DNA of 27,252 nt from the IMG/VR virus record IMGVR_UViG_3300024259_000133, positions 1-27,252 of that record; one strand, given 5' to 3'. Origin of the DNA: a virus. Below, piece after piece: positions 15,901-22,791 of the stretch (the first letter of the stretch is position 1; each line of letters starts with the position of its first letter). The notes beneath the pieces are model-generated. The model ran no database searches. It saw nothing but the letters and a program-made list of their open reading frames with translations, and was not told the DNA's origin. Both the position numbers and the translations under genes were made by a program.

Positions 15901-16443
15901 TTACGGTGCTGCCGGTGCAACATTCGCTGTGACAGACGCCCCAACTTCAAGCGGAACATAATTCATGAACGCTTGTACCGCCCCACTCGCCGGAGTAGCG
16001 GTTGCTGTCAACATACCAATGGTTCCAGTTCCGCCCTGAGTTCCGATGTAATGCGGATTTCCCGGAGGAGTATAATCGGATATGCCCGCACTTGGAGTAA
16101 TGGTTGCTAATGTCGCTACGATGCCACCGGGCCATACAATCCGGGCACCCTCGGCCAATGTAGCAATGGACGCACTGGCATCGCATATTTCAGCTACTGC
16201 AATGGTTGGGCTACTACTGGTATAAGTGAACGAAACGACGGCGGCTCCAGCACCCAATACCGTCGTAACCTCAATATAGAGGTGCATAAGCAAAATCCGA
16301 CCAGAAACATTGAACAGTTCAAATTGTCCAGTGTTGGTCACATGATTAAGGTATGTATTAGCGTCAAACACGCCCGTTTGAACCCGCATACCCGCGACTA
16401 AATCAGAAATTCTCTCTCTTGTACTCGGTGCATAGTTGCCCAT
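15901..16443 (-). CDS. Hypothetical structural protein, beta-rich (180 aa)
   Basis: It starts MGNYAPSTRERISDLVAGMR behind AGGAGG. After a short helical start the protein is beta-rich and small-residue-rich (GRILLMHLYIEVTTVLGAGA; IVWPGGIVATLATITP), typical of capsid decoration or baseplate-like subunits. No enzymatic motif is visible. It lies in the group of small virion genes between the major capsid and connector. The family is unrecognised. Confidence 0.65.
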   Translation of the reverse strand: MGNYAPSTRERISDLVAGMRVQTGVFDANTYLNHVTNTGQFELFNVSGRILLMHLYIEVTTVLGAGAAVVSFTYTSSSPTIAVAEICDASASIATLAEGARIVWPGGIVATLATITPSAGISDYTPPGNPHYIGTQGGTGTIGMLTATATPASGAVQAFMNYVPLEVGASVTANVAPAAP

Positions 16444-16455
16444 TTGTCAGGCCTC

Positions 16456-16752
16456 CTATCTTGTTTTGTATTTTGGCTTGATCGCCTTTTCGACCACTTT
16501 GGTCGCTTTCTTGGCTTGTGGTTTTTTGGCCATCCCTTCCTTCATGGCGGCGAAATCTTTTGATGTCACCTCCGCATCCTTTTTTATATCCCTGACAGCC
16601 CCTTTCAATGACTTGACCTCCAAACCCATTTCGTTGATTAACTCATTCATGGTTTCAAGACTGCCGGACAATTTTATCTCCAACCCTGTCGCTTCGTCCT
16701 TCGATATTTCCTCTGCCCACCGCCGGATCAATGCAATGTCATTTCGTTCCAT
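16456..16752 (-). CDS. Small coiled-coil protein with basic tail (98 aa)
   Basis: The start at 16752 (MERNDIALIRRWAEE) has GGGAG upstream; longer alternatives lie inside the preceding gene. It overlaps the upstream gene by 14 bases. Residues 1-75 are highly helical with heptad-like spacing, and the end is Lys/Ala-rich (AKKPQAKKATKVVEKAIK). Charge and helicity are compatible with a scaffold or DNA/RNA-binding accessory, but there is no specific evidence for either. Confidence 0.6.
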   Translation of the reverse strand: MERNDIALIRRWAEEISKDEATGLEIKLSGSLETMNELINEMGLEVKSLKGAVRDIKKDAEVTSKDFAAMKEGMAKKPQAKKATKVVEKAIKPKYKTR

Positions 16753-17524
16753 TTTCTTCTCCCGTTTTAGTATCATGATAAGTGACATATGCCGGATATT
16801 GCGGCAACGGTTGCCCATCCGTGTAGTCCAAATATGTCATGTCCCCATTCTGGTAAGCCCATTCGATCCATTGCTTATGAGCATGGGTTTGGACGCTCTC
16901 AGTCTGCATCCGTGATTGCGGGTCAATTACGAATTTCCTCAGAACCAGGCTTTCAATATGCAGCTGATTCGGTTCGATACCCCACTCGTTGCTAGGCTTC
17001 GTGGCATGTTCCATCTCAGTACAGCCGCGTTTCAGCATGACAGTAGTCTCCGGCCCAAGGTACTCGGCATCGTCTACTGCCGCCCTGACTTCCTTGTACC
17101 TCTCAAGCCCCTGCTCAAGCCCACGGTTATAAAAATACCCACCGTACAATCCGCATACCGATGACCTTACCTCAATGCCGCACTTCGATGGACGGTTCAG
17201 CCTTTTCTGCAACTTCAGCAGGGAAAATAATCCGTTCAAGGTCTTAGGTCGAACCACGACCTTATAGCAATCCTGGCAACCCAGCGGTACAAACCGTTCC
17301 TCTTTCGGCAACGGTAAACTGAACCCATTAAAGATGATCTGAAACCACAGGATACAGTCAGCCGAATCCATGTGCCTGACATGGTGCCAAGGCTGTTCCC
17401 ATGATACTGCTTTCTCGCACGCTATCCGACCATCAGTGTCCCGAAGAAAGAACCCTCCTTGGGTCAATAACCCCCGCGCTTTCTCTAGAATATCCTCATC
17501 ACATAATTTCTGATACACCGACAT
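16739..17524 (-). CDS. Uncharacterised protein with conserved-looking cysteines (261 aa)
   Basis: I do not recognise this gene. The start at 17524 (MSVYQKLCDEDILEKARG) has GGGGGAGAG upstream. The first half is mixed alpha/beta. The centre has VPLGCQDCYKVVVRPKTL, then SKCGIE, VCGLYGGYFYNRGLEQGLERY and later RGCTEMEHA. Five cysteines in these motifs could bind iron-sulfur or zinc. It does not resemble small virion proteins around it and is more like an enzyme. A radical SAM gene lies 7 kb downstream on the same strand, and a functional link with it is only a guess. Confidence 0.6.
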   Translation of the reverse strand: MSVYQKLCDEDILEKARGLLTQGGFFLRDTDGRIACEKAVSWEQPWHHVRHMDSADCILWFQIIFNGFSLPLPKEERFVPLGCQDCYKVVVRPKTLNGLFSLLKLQKRLNRPSKCGIEVRSSVCGLYGGYFYNRGLEQGLERYKEVRAAVDDAEYLGPETTVMLKRGCTEMEHATKPSNEWGIEPNQLHIESLVLRKFVIDPQSRMQTESVQTHAHKQWIEWAYQNGDMTYLDYTDGQPLPQYPAYVTYHDTKTGEENGTK

Positions 17525-17554
17525 AATCTCTCCCCCTAAATATCCCGTGATGAA

Positions 17555-17610
17555 CGGGGTGGAAGGCGGCGGGAGAACCACCTTATCGGGTCGCGACCCT
17601 ATCCACCCCG
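17555..17610 (-). other. Extended inverted-repeat structure in 92-bp intergenic gap
   Basis: CGGGGTGGA (17555-17563) pairs exactly with TCCACCCCG (17602-17610), and between them GGGTCGCGACCC (17588-17599) is a perfect 12-bp palindrome. It lies between the stop of the decoration-like gene and the ribosome binding site of the gene starting at 17524. No T-tract is present. Confidence 0.6.
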
Positions 17611-17616
17611 GTTATG

Positions 17617-18078
17617 TTAGGCGATTGCAGTAGGCGGTGCAGCCGATGCGAATCGCGGTTTAGACAGAACAGCCACAGCCCCGGTCAGCATCGAGGATGC
17701 CGTGGATGACGCAACATAAAGCGTCACCCAATCAAAGTCATCACTCAACTGTGAGCCGTTAAGCTCAATGGTGTAGGTCTTGTTCGCCGTGGTAATCGCT
17801 GTGGCGGAACTAGCCGTTGAGGTTTTGGTCATGGTGTCAGACGGGCTTGTGCCACTCACCCAATAATGACCGGGATCAATCACCGTGGCACTGGTGGCCG
17901 AGGCATCCTTAGCCTCCTTAACCTGAAGCAGGGAACCGGTAGTCAGCGCCCCCACACTCACGATGAAAGAAACATGCTGATAATTTTTCATGGAAATGTA
18001 ATCACCCGTGGCAACAGAGCTGAGGGCCGCAGGGTGAAGGACATTCACCAGTTTGTTTTCTTGTACCATTGCGTCCAT
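17617..18078 (-). CDS. Probable capsid decoration or head structural protein (153 aa)
   Basis: It starts MDAMVQENKLVNVLHPAALS with an AGGAGG eight bases upstream. The composition is rich in Ala, Ser and Thr, and the strand pattern (HVSFIVSVGALTTGSLLQVK; KTYTIELNGSQL; DWVTLYVASST) fits beta-sandwich virion proteins encoded just after the major capsid gene. An HNH gene now separates it from that gene. A terminator-like hairpin precedes it, as for other structural genes. Function is inferred from position and composition only. Confidence 0.7.
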   Translation of the reverse strand: MDAMVQENKLVNVLHPAALSSVATGDYISMKNYQHVSFIVSVGALTTGSLLQVKEAKDASATSATVIDPGHYWVSGTSPSDTMTKTSTASSATAITTANKTYTIELNGSQLSDDFDWVTLYVASSTASSMLTGAVAVLSKPRFASAAPPTAIA

Positions 18079-18100
18079 TTTATAATCCTCCTTGGTGAAT

Positions 18101-18124
18101 AAAAAAAGCGCCAGAAGGCGCTTC
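18101..18124 (-). terminator. Intrinsic-terminator-like hairpin after 413-aa HNH gene
   Basis: On the minus strand AAGCGCC pairs with GGCGCTT around a short loop, followed by seven Ts. It lies between the HNH stop (18152) and the AGGAGG of the next structural gene. Confidence 0.78.
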
Positions 18125-18151
18125 TAATATCCGTTTAAATTGTGTTGAAAA

Positions 18152-19393
18152 TTATTGGTTAATAACCGCTCCTTTGCTATCTGGTTCACAGGCTTCACGC
18201 TGGTAATCATGGTATGTGCAGCCTGGTTGTGAATGAATCGCCTTATGACAGCTATGGCAAACTGTGATGCAGTTGTCGAGATCGTTGGCAAGCATTGGTT
18301 CCTGCGCTACGCCTTCGATATGGTGAACCTCCAACTCCGTGCAAGCTCCGCATTTCTGGCATTGGTAGCTGTCACGGTTTAAGACTAGGGTGTTTAGGTC
18401 GGGGTCTAGGGTTTCTTGCCGGTATTTGCTTCGTGGGTTATGCCCTTCAGGATGTCTTATCTTCCTGAATACAGAACATGAGGTTTTGCATTCATCCGAA
18501 CAATAAAAATATGAACTTCCGGCGGCACCTTTTTGATCGTATAGAACCCTAATTCTGGCTGAAACTTGTCCCTTTTTAGGCCGGAACCACTGTTCACAAT
18601 TCACGCATTTCACCTGTAGGATTTGCTCGTTTTTCGGATCTCTTCTAACTTTTTCCGCAAAACCCAGTTGATCTTTGTAGGTATCATAACCGCAAAACCC
18701 TTCTAACCAATTCGGATTATTGGAACCGGTGAACCTGCTTTTAGTAAAAGTCCCAAAACATTCCTTGCTACAATAAAACGTTTCATACTGTTTTTTACGT
18801 GCTTCATAAATCCATTTCGTCTTTTTGCAGTCTGGGTTTCCGCATTCAACTTCTATCTTGCCACCTTTCCAAGCGCAGCTTTTATCACCAGAATGATGAA
18901 CAGAGCCTCCACAACTCGTTGTGAATCCCCTAATCAGGCTACTCTTCAAAACAACCTTTTCAACCCCACAATCACATTTACACAAATATTGAAGGTGCCT
19001 ATGTTTATCATATCCCGAATATCGAATGACAACTAATTCACCAAAGCGCTGGCTTATGATATCATCAGTTCTACGCGAATCATGGAAACATTTGGTTGAA
19101 CAAAAATTCTGCTCTTGCACAAGGCTTTTAAATTTCTTTATCACCTTGCCGCATTTATTACATTCTACATTTGCCTTTCCACCCTTCCATCCTGAAGCCT
19201 TATCGCCTTTTTTATGGAAATTCTGCGATTTGCCCTTTTGAAATCTACCTTTCCTGGTTGGAATCCCGAATCTCTTTAGCATCCCACTTATGCTTCCATA
19301 TGTGGGCAACCCTAACTCTTCAGCACATTTCCTAATTGATAACCCCTGGTCAATATAAAGATTTTCAAGCTGTGCTTTTGTTATGTTCGCCAT
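18152..19393 (-). CDS. Large HNH homing-type endonuclease (413 aa)
   Basis: It starts MANITKAQLENLYIDQGLSI, followed by RKCAEELGLPTYGSISGMLK, a helix-turn-helix-like N-terminal DNA-binding module seen in homing endonucleases. Several zinc-knuckle modules follow (CNKC, CKCDCG, CGNPDC, YCSKECF, CVNC, YCSDECK), with two GDKxxxWKGGK segments. The C-terminal HNH has YQCQKCGACTELEVHHIEGV and CHSCHKAIHSQPGC. The C-terminal ~200 residues match the HNH protein at 5956-6834. The start at 19393 has GAGGG eight bases upstream; the upstream in-frame start at 19423 would cross the promoter inverted repeat. It lies immediately after the major capsid gene. Confidence 0.9.
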   Translation of the reverse strand: MANITKAQLENLYIDQGLSIRKCAEELGLPTYGSISGMLKRFGIPTRKGRFQKGKSQNFHKKGDKASGWKGGKANVECNKCGKVIKKFKSLVQEQNFCSTKCFHDSRRTDDIISQRFGELVVIRYSGYDKHRHLQYLCKCDCGVEKVVLKSSLIRGFTTSCGGSVHHSGDKSCAWKGGKIEVECGNPDCKKTKWIYEARKKQYETFYCSKECFGTFTKSRFTGSNNPNWLEGFCGYDTYKDQLGFAEKVRRDPKNEQILQVKCVNCEQWFRPKKGQVSARIRVLYDQKGAAGSSYFYCSDECKTSCSVFRKIRHPEGHNPRSKYRQETLDPDLNTLVLNRDSYQCQKCGACTELEVHHIEGVAQEPMLANDLDNCITVCHSCHKAIHSQPGCTYHDYQREACEPDSKGAVINQ

Positions 19394-19412
19394 ATCTTTT
19401 TCCCTCTGCCAA

Positions 19413-19443
19413 CCTAAAAGCAACCAATATGATCGCTTTTAGG
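19413..19443 (-). other. Inverted repeat overlapping the -10 region of HNH promoter
   Basis: CCTAAAAGC (19413-19421) and GCTTTTAGG (19435-19443) pair perfectly with a 13-base gap. Unlike the other four cassettes, one arm lies between the -10 box and the predicted start of transcription. It may therefore act as an operator in DNA and not as an RNA hairpin. Confidence 0.65.
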
Positions 19444-19470
19444 TATAGCAAAGAAGCGGTTATTTGTCAA
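19442..19470 (-). promoter_or_regulatory. Sigma70-type promoter of HNH gene 18152-19393
   Basis: TTGACA (19470-19465), 17-bp spacer ending TTTGC, then TATACC (19447-19442) with an extended -10 TGC. It begins nine bases after the stop of the major capsid gene. Confidence 0.8.
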
Positions 19471-19479
19471 GTTAAATCG

Positions 19480-20805
19480 CTAACTTCTGGCCTGTAAAGT
19501 TATAAAATGCGATTGGGTGTAATCCGAACCGCCTTTATACGGAGTGACTTCCTGTGAAAGGATAGTTTGCCCGTCAAGCCTCAGAACGTATCTAAAAACA
19601 GACTCATCATAGATGAATTGGACATGAATAGACATATCGGACTTTAATCCACCCTTCTCTGCAATGATGTAACCGTTTTTAAAGTCAGCCAGGTAAATAT
19701 CCCCCAAATCTCCGATGCTCTGACATTGCTCGATGGCCATGACCGGACGACCAAATAATGTCGAATACCCAAGGCCAGACAACCCACCTGCCGGCATATA
19801 GATGGGAATTCCACCCGTACCTACGGCGATACTCATAGTATGGAGCTGCGGTTCAAGGTTCTGATTTATAAGCCACACCGCATTCGGCCTACTGGAAGCA
19901 AACAGCCTGCTCCACATGTTAATCACGTTCTCTGCCAAAATCGAATCCGCGGCCTGTCCGGTTTCTTTGCTTTGAGTCACCAGTGCGCCGGAATTCAGGA
20001 TGCCGAGCGGCTGACCGACCCCCAGGCCGTTGATCACAGCATCATCAATCATAAATCCGAACTCAGACACAAACGCGGTTCTCAGAATACCTTCCAAGGC
20101 ACCTGCATCGTCCAAAAGCTCATCGGTTGCATACGCCAACCCAATCAGCTTATTCAGGGTCAGTTCGATCTTTCTGAACGCAGGCTTACTGGCGGTCTTT
20201 TCACCGGCTTCTTCTAACCAATATCCGCGCACACCGCCTTGACGACTTCCCGTTGCTCTGGAAGTCTCATCAAACCCGTTGATCTTGATGGAATTGGCGT
20301 TACCAGAAACGGTAATCCTACGGCACAGGCTCGCCAGTTTGCCGGTTTCCCAAACCTGCTTCAGCAGTTCAGAACTGAAGTCCTGCTGGACGAGAAAACC
20401 GCCATCGCTGGGTATAGTCTCGCCCATACCAGTGGCGGCACGAGTATTCAGCAGTCTGGGGTCAACCATACCACCGGGGCAACCGGCCCTCATAATCGCA
20501 GCCATCTGCCCACCGAAGGAAGCGAAGCTATCCCGCTTCTCCTGTTTCTTAGCAGTCATGGTATCCACCAGGGGTTTACTAACCACTTCACGGGTCGGTT
20601 TTGACAGTTCATCGGTCATCCTCTCAGCGTCCGCCATAGAGTCTGCAATCTTCCGAACTTCTTTCACCCTGACCAAAAGCTCGTTCCGGTAATCAACTTC
20701 CTCCTCGGACGGGTCACGATTCTCAGCGATGCAAACAGCATCCTTTTTTGCGACCTTCTCCATAAGGGCCGCGATGTCACTGCGATATTCGCTCTGAGTT
20801 TTCAT
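19480..20805 (-). CDS. Major capsid protein (HK97 gp5 fold)
   Basis: A 441-aa protein. Residues 1-105 form a charged helical delta/scaffolding domain (KTQSEYRSDIAALMEKV...). The body then follows the HK97 plan: GMGETIPSDGGFLVQQDFSS at the start, an E-loop region (GYWLEEAGEKTASKPAFRKIELTL), the spine-helix segment EFGFMIDDAVINGLGVGQPL with the 'NG.G.gqP.Gil' motif, and an A-domain strand FRYVLRLDGQ. GGAGAAC lies upstream of the ATG. Together with the S78 protease directly upstream it suggests proteolytic removal of the delta domain during maturation. An HNH gene follows after nine bases. Confidence 0.93.
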   Translation of the reverse strand: MKTQSEYRSDIAALMEKVAKKDAVCIAENRDPSEEEVDYRNELLVRVKEVRKIADSMADAERMTDELSKPTREVVSKPLVDTMTAKKQEKRDSFASFGGQMAAIMRAGCPGGMVDPRLLNTRAATGMGETIPSDGGFLVQQDFSSELLKQVWETGKLASLCRRITVSGNANSIKINGFDETSRATGSRQGGVRGYWLEEAGEKTASKPAFRKIELTLNKLIGLAYATDELLDDAGALEGILRTAFVSEFGFMIDDAVINGLGVGQPLGILNSGALVTQSKETGQAADSILAENVINMWSRLFASSRPNAVWLINQNLEPQLHTMSIAVGTGGIPIYMPAGGLSGLGYSTLFGRPVMAIEQCQSIGDLGDIYLADFKNGYIIAEKGGLKSDMSIHVQFIYDESVFRYVLRLDGQTILSQEVTPYKGGSDYTQSHFITLQARS

Positions 20806-20823
20806 TTTGTTCTCCTTATTTTA

Positions 20824-21555
20824 TCAATCTTTTGCCAATAACATCTTGGTTTTATCCGCTTCCCTGGTGTCCTCAGAGGAATGGCTCGCCGCCGGTTCCT
20901 TTTCAGTCTCGGAATGGCTCGCCGCCGGTTCCGAGAGGGGCAAATAGCTCCGCAATACCTTAAAATCGTCCTCAACCAATTCGTCCTCCGCCTTGATCTT
21001 GCGGATTACGTTGTCAAGCTCTTCAAATTTGTCTTCCATCGGCTCCTCTTTCTCGAACGCACTCCGAACCTGTGCCGTTGTCGTTGGGTAAGCAGGATAT
21101 GTGACCACACTGACATCGAAGAGAGACACATCCCGGAGTACCCTTGTATTCTCTTCATAATCGTCATCGGCCTTATTCACCGTGAAGCCAAATGACATTT
21201 GAGACTTGTCACCTCGCCGTAAACTTATGAGCAAATCCCTGCCAACAGTTGTATCTGGAACGTCAATTTCAACCGCCAAACCTTTGTCGTCTTCAGTAAG
21301 TCTCAATGTCCCCGCTTTATTTCTTCCGATAACCGCCATTGGGTCATGCTCTACCAATGCCCTGACATCCGCTTCTTTAAGAGTTTTTTTGAACGCTCCA
21401 GGAGCTATTGATTCCTTGAACATCCCACCAATGTTGGTCCACTCGTTGAACCTAGCGGCATATCCAACCACCTTCGGAGAGTCATTGTTATCTGCGAGTC
21501 TCACTTCTGCGTGTGGCAAGTCTCTCCTCTCAATATCCTTTTTGTCGCGATACAT
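20824..21555 (-). CDS. Prohead protease (S78/U35 family)
   Basis: A 243-aa protein with the family order: VGYAARFNEWTNIG, ESIAPGAFKKTLKEADVRAL, catalytic His in LVEHDPMAVIGR, GTLRLTEDDKGLAVEIDVPD, and catalytic Ser in QMSFGFTV, with DVSVVTYPAYPTT closing the core. It cleaves the capsid delta domain and itself in the prohead. The start at 21555 has AGGAGGG six bases upstream; the earlier in-frame start lacks support. The C-terminal tail is acidic and holds a tandem repeat (EPAASHSE). A terminator-like hairpin precedes the gene. Confidence 0.92.
   Translation of the reverse strand: MYRDKKDIERRDLPHAEVRLADNNDSPKVVGYAARFNEWTNIGGMFKESIAPGAFKKTLKEADVRALVEHDPMAVIGRNKAGTLRLTEDDKGLAVEIDVPDTTVGRDLLISLRRGDKSQMSFGFTVNKADDDYEENTRVLRDVSLFDVSVVTYPAYPTTTAQVRSAFEKEEPMEDKFEELDNVIRKIKAEDELVEDDFKVLRSYLPLSEPAASHSETEKEPAASHSSEDTREADKTKMLLAKD
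20878..20932 (-). repeat. 22-bp direct repeat (33-bp period) in protease tail
   Basis: GGAATGGCTCGCCGCCGGTT plus CC occurs at 20878-20899 and identically at 20911-20932, encoding a repeated EPAASHS segment in the C-terminal tail of the prohead protease. Confidence 0.9.
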
Positions 21556-21577
21556 AACGCCCTCCTGTTTTTGGCAT

Positions 21578-21610
21578 AAAAAAAAGGCCACCCGGTTTTC
21601 CGGAATGGCC
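21578..21610 (-). terminator. Intrinsic-terminator-like hairpin upstream of protease gene
   Basis: On the minus strand GGCCATTCCGG, AAAA, CCGGGTGGCC form a strong stem (small internal mismatch), followed by eight Ts. It lies after the 45-aa ORF that follows the HNH gene and just before the AGGAGGG of the protease gene. Confidence 0.85.
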
Positions 21611-21636
21611 CATGCTGGTTAAACTGAATTATTTGT

Positions 21637-21774
21637 TTAGGAGCTACTGTCCCTTTTCAGCCCTTTTTTCGCTTCCCTGATTGCAGCCACGGCCTCGTGA
21701 AGTTGCAGCTTTTTTAGGGATATTAAGTCAAGGATTTCCCTGGCCGTGATTTTGACTTTACTGCGAGTATTCAT
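21637..21774 (-). CDS. Small helical protein (45 aa)
   Basis: The ATG follows the HNH stop codon by three bases, with no clear ribosome binding site, so translation is likely coupled. The protein (MNTRSKVKITAREILDLISL, ending KKGLKRDSSS) is almost entirely amphipathic helix and Lys-rich, without a membrane segment. It may be part of the inserted HNH element or an original phage gene between the small Cys protein and the protease. A terminator-like hairpin follows it. Coding status is likely but not certain. Confidence 0.5.
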   Translation of the reverse strand: MNTRSKVKITAREILDLISLKKLQLHEAVAAIREAKKGLKRDSSS

Positions 21775-21777
21775 GGC

Positions 21778-22719
21778 TTATCCAAATGCTAGAGATGGTT
21801 GAAAGGGTTTTTCGAGTTTATTCCCTTTGCTTATGTTTTCCTTGGCCCACATCGGCGCAAGGTTTTCCAAACACCAACAACGCTTAAAATCCAAATCATC
21901 AGGTGTTTTGAAATTGAAAACTGATCGGGGTATTTTATGATCCAAATGCCATTTACCATAATTCTCAAAAGTCATCCCCGGTTGGAACTGTTTTTTGAGG
22001 TGTTTTTTCAAATCGTCAAGCGTGAAATCAACCAACTTTTCCCAATGTATATGATTCTTATTCCCCTTCAACGCTTGATACATCGAACTGCTTATGTTGC
22101 GTGATAACCTAAAGTTTGGATCATTCTTTCTTAACTTGTTGTCTCTTTTCCTGTACCAGGCTCTTACTTCAGGTTTTGCTTGGTATTCTTTAGCCCTTTT
22201 TTTGCTTTTTGCTTTTACTTCTGGATTAGACCGATACTCTTTTGATTGCTTTGCCAACCTATCCTTATTTTCGAGGTAATACAGTTTAGCTCTTTCTTTT
22301 ATCCTGACCTTCACTTCAGGTTTGGAATTATGCAACGCTTTTTTCTGTTTGATCCGTTCTTTATTCTCCGGTTTTTGGCTAAACTCGGCGTTTTTTCTAT
22401 TAGCGCATTTCTTGCAATACGATGTCAAACCGTGTTTTTTTCGTTTATCACGGTTAAAATATTCATACGTAGCAGGTAGCGTCTTTTTGCAAACAGAACA
22501 CGTTGCCACATCTTTATGAATATGCCCGTTTTCCCATCTTTTAGCGTATTCGTTCAAGTATATATTCCGGCACTTCCTGCATTCTGAGCGTAACCCGAGA
22601 AAACCCCTTTTTCTATATGCGAAATATTCAAGTGTTGCAGGGAATACCCCACTACATTTAGTGCATTTCTTAGCCGGTTGACCTTCAGGAGTGAAATGTG
22701 TTACTGTTTTTTTACCCAT
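21778..22719 (-). CDS. HNH homing-type endonuclease with double zinc module (313 aa)
   Basis: The N-terminus MGKKTVTHFTPEGQPAKKC is followed by two zinc modules in tandem (CTKC/CRKC near 19-52 and CSVC/CKKC near 74-105), each with the 'P.T.EYF' pattern. Five basic repeats of about 17 residues with 'KPE.K.R.K' follow (about 110-190). The C-terminal HNH has KWHLDHKIPRSVFNF, NLAPMWAKENISKG and the tail KLEKPFQPSLAFG, which ends without the final two residues of its relatives. It has its own promoter and leader hairpin. The DNA encoding the C-terminal tail closely matches the 3' ends of the genes at 10909 and 11718. Confidence 0.92.
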   Translation of the reverse strand: MGKKTVTHFTPEGQPAKKCTKCSGVFPATLEYFAYRKRGFLGLRSECRKCRNIYLNEYAKRWENGHIHKDVATCSVCKKTLPATYEYFNRDKRKKHGLTSYCKKCANRKNAEFSQKPENKERIKQKKALHNSKPEVKVRIKERAKLYYLENKDRLAKQSKEYRSNPEVKAKSKKRAKEYQAKPEVRAWYRKRDNKLRKNDPNFRLSRNISSSMYQALKGNKNHIHWEKLVDFTLDDLKKHLKKQFQPGMTFENYGKWHLDHKIPRSVFNFKTPDDLDFKRCWCLENLAPMWAKENISKGNKLEKPFQPSLAFG

Positions 22720-22753
22720 GAGAGCATCTCCTTATTAGATGTTTTTGTGGTTA

Positions 22754-22787
22754 GAGGCGGTAAGGGTGTCAAGACCCTTATCGCTTC
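22754..22787 (-). other. Leader hairpin of HNH cassette
   Basis: On the minus strand GCGATAAGGGT pairs with ACCCTTACCGC (one A-C mismatch) around CTTGAC. The predicted transcription start is at its 5' base, and CTCTAACC follows the stem as in the other cassettes. Confidence 0.82.
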
Positions 22788-22791
22788 ATTA

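Noticed and set aside
3824-22719. Group I or II introns hosting the HNH genes
   Set aside because: Each flanking gene is complete with its own start and stop, and no split exon or intron core was recognised, so the HNH genes are intergenic and free-standing.
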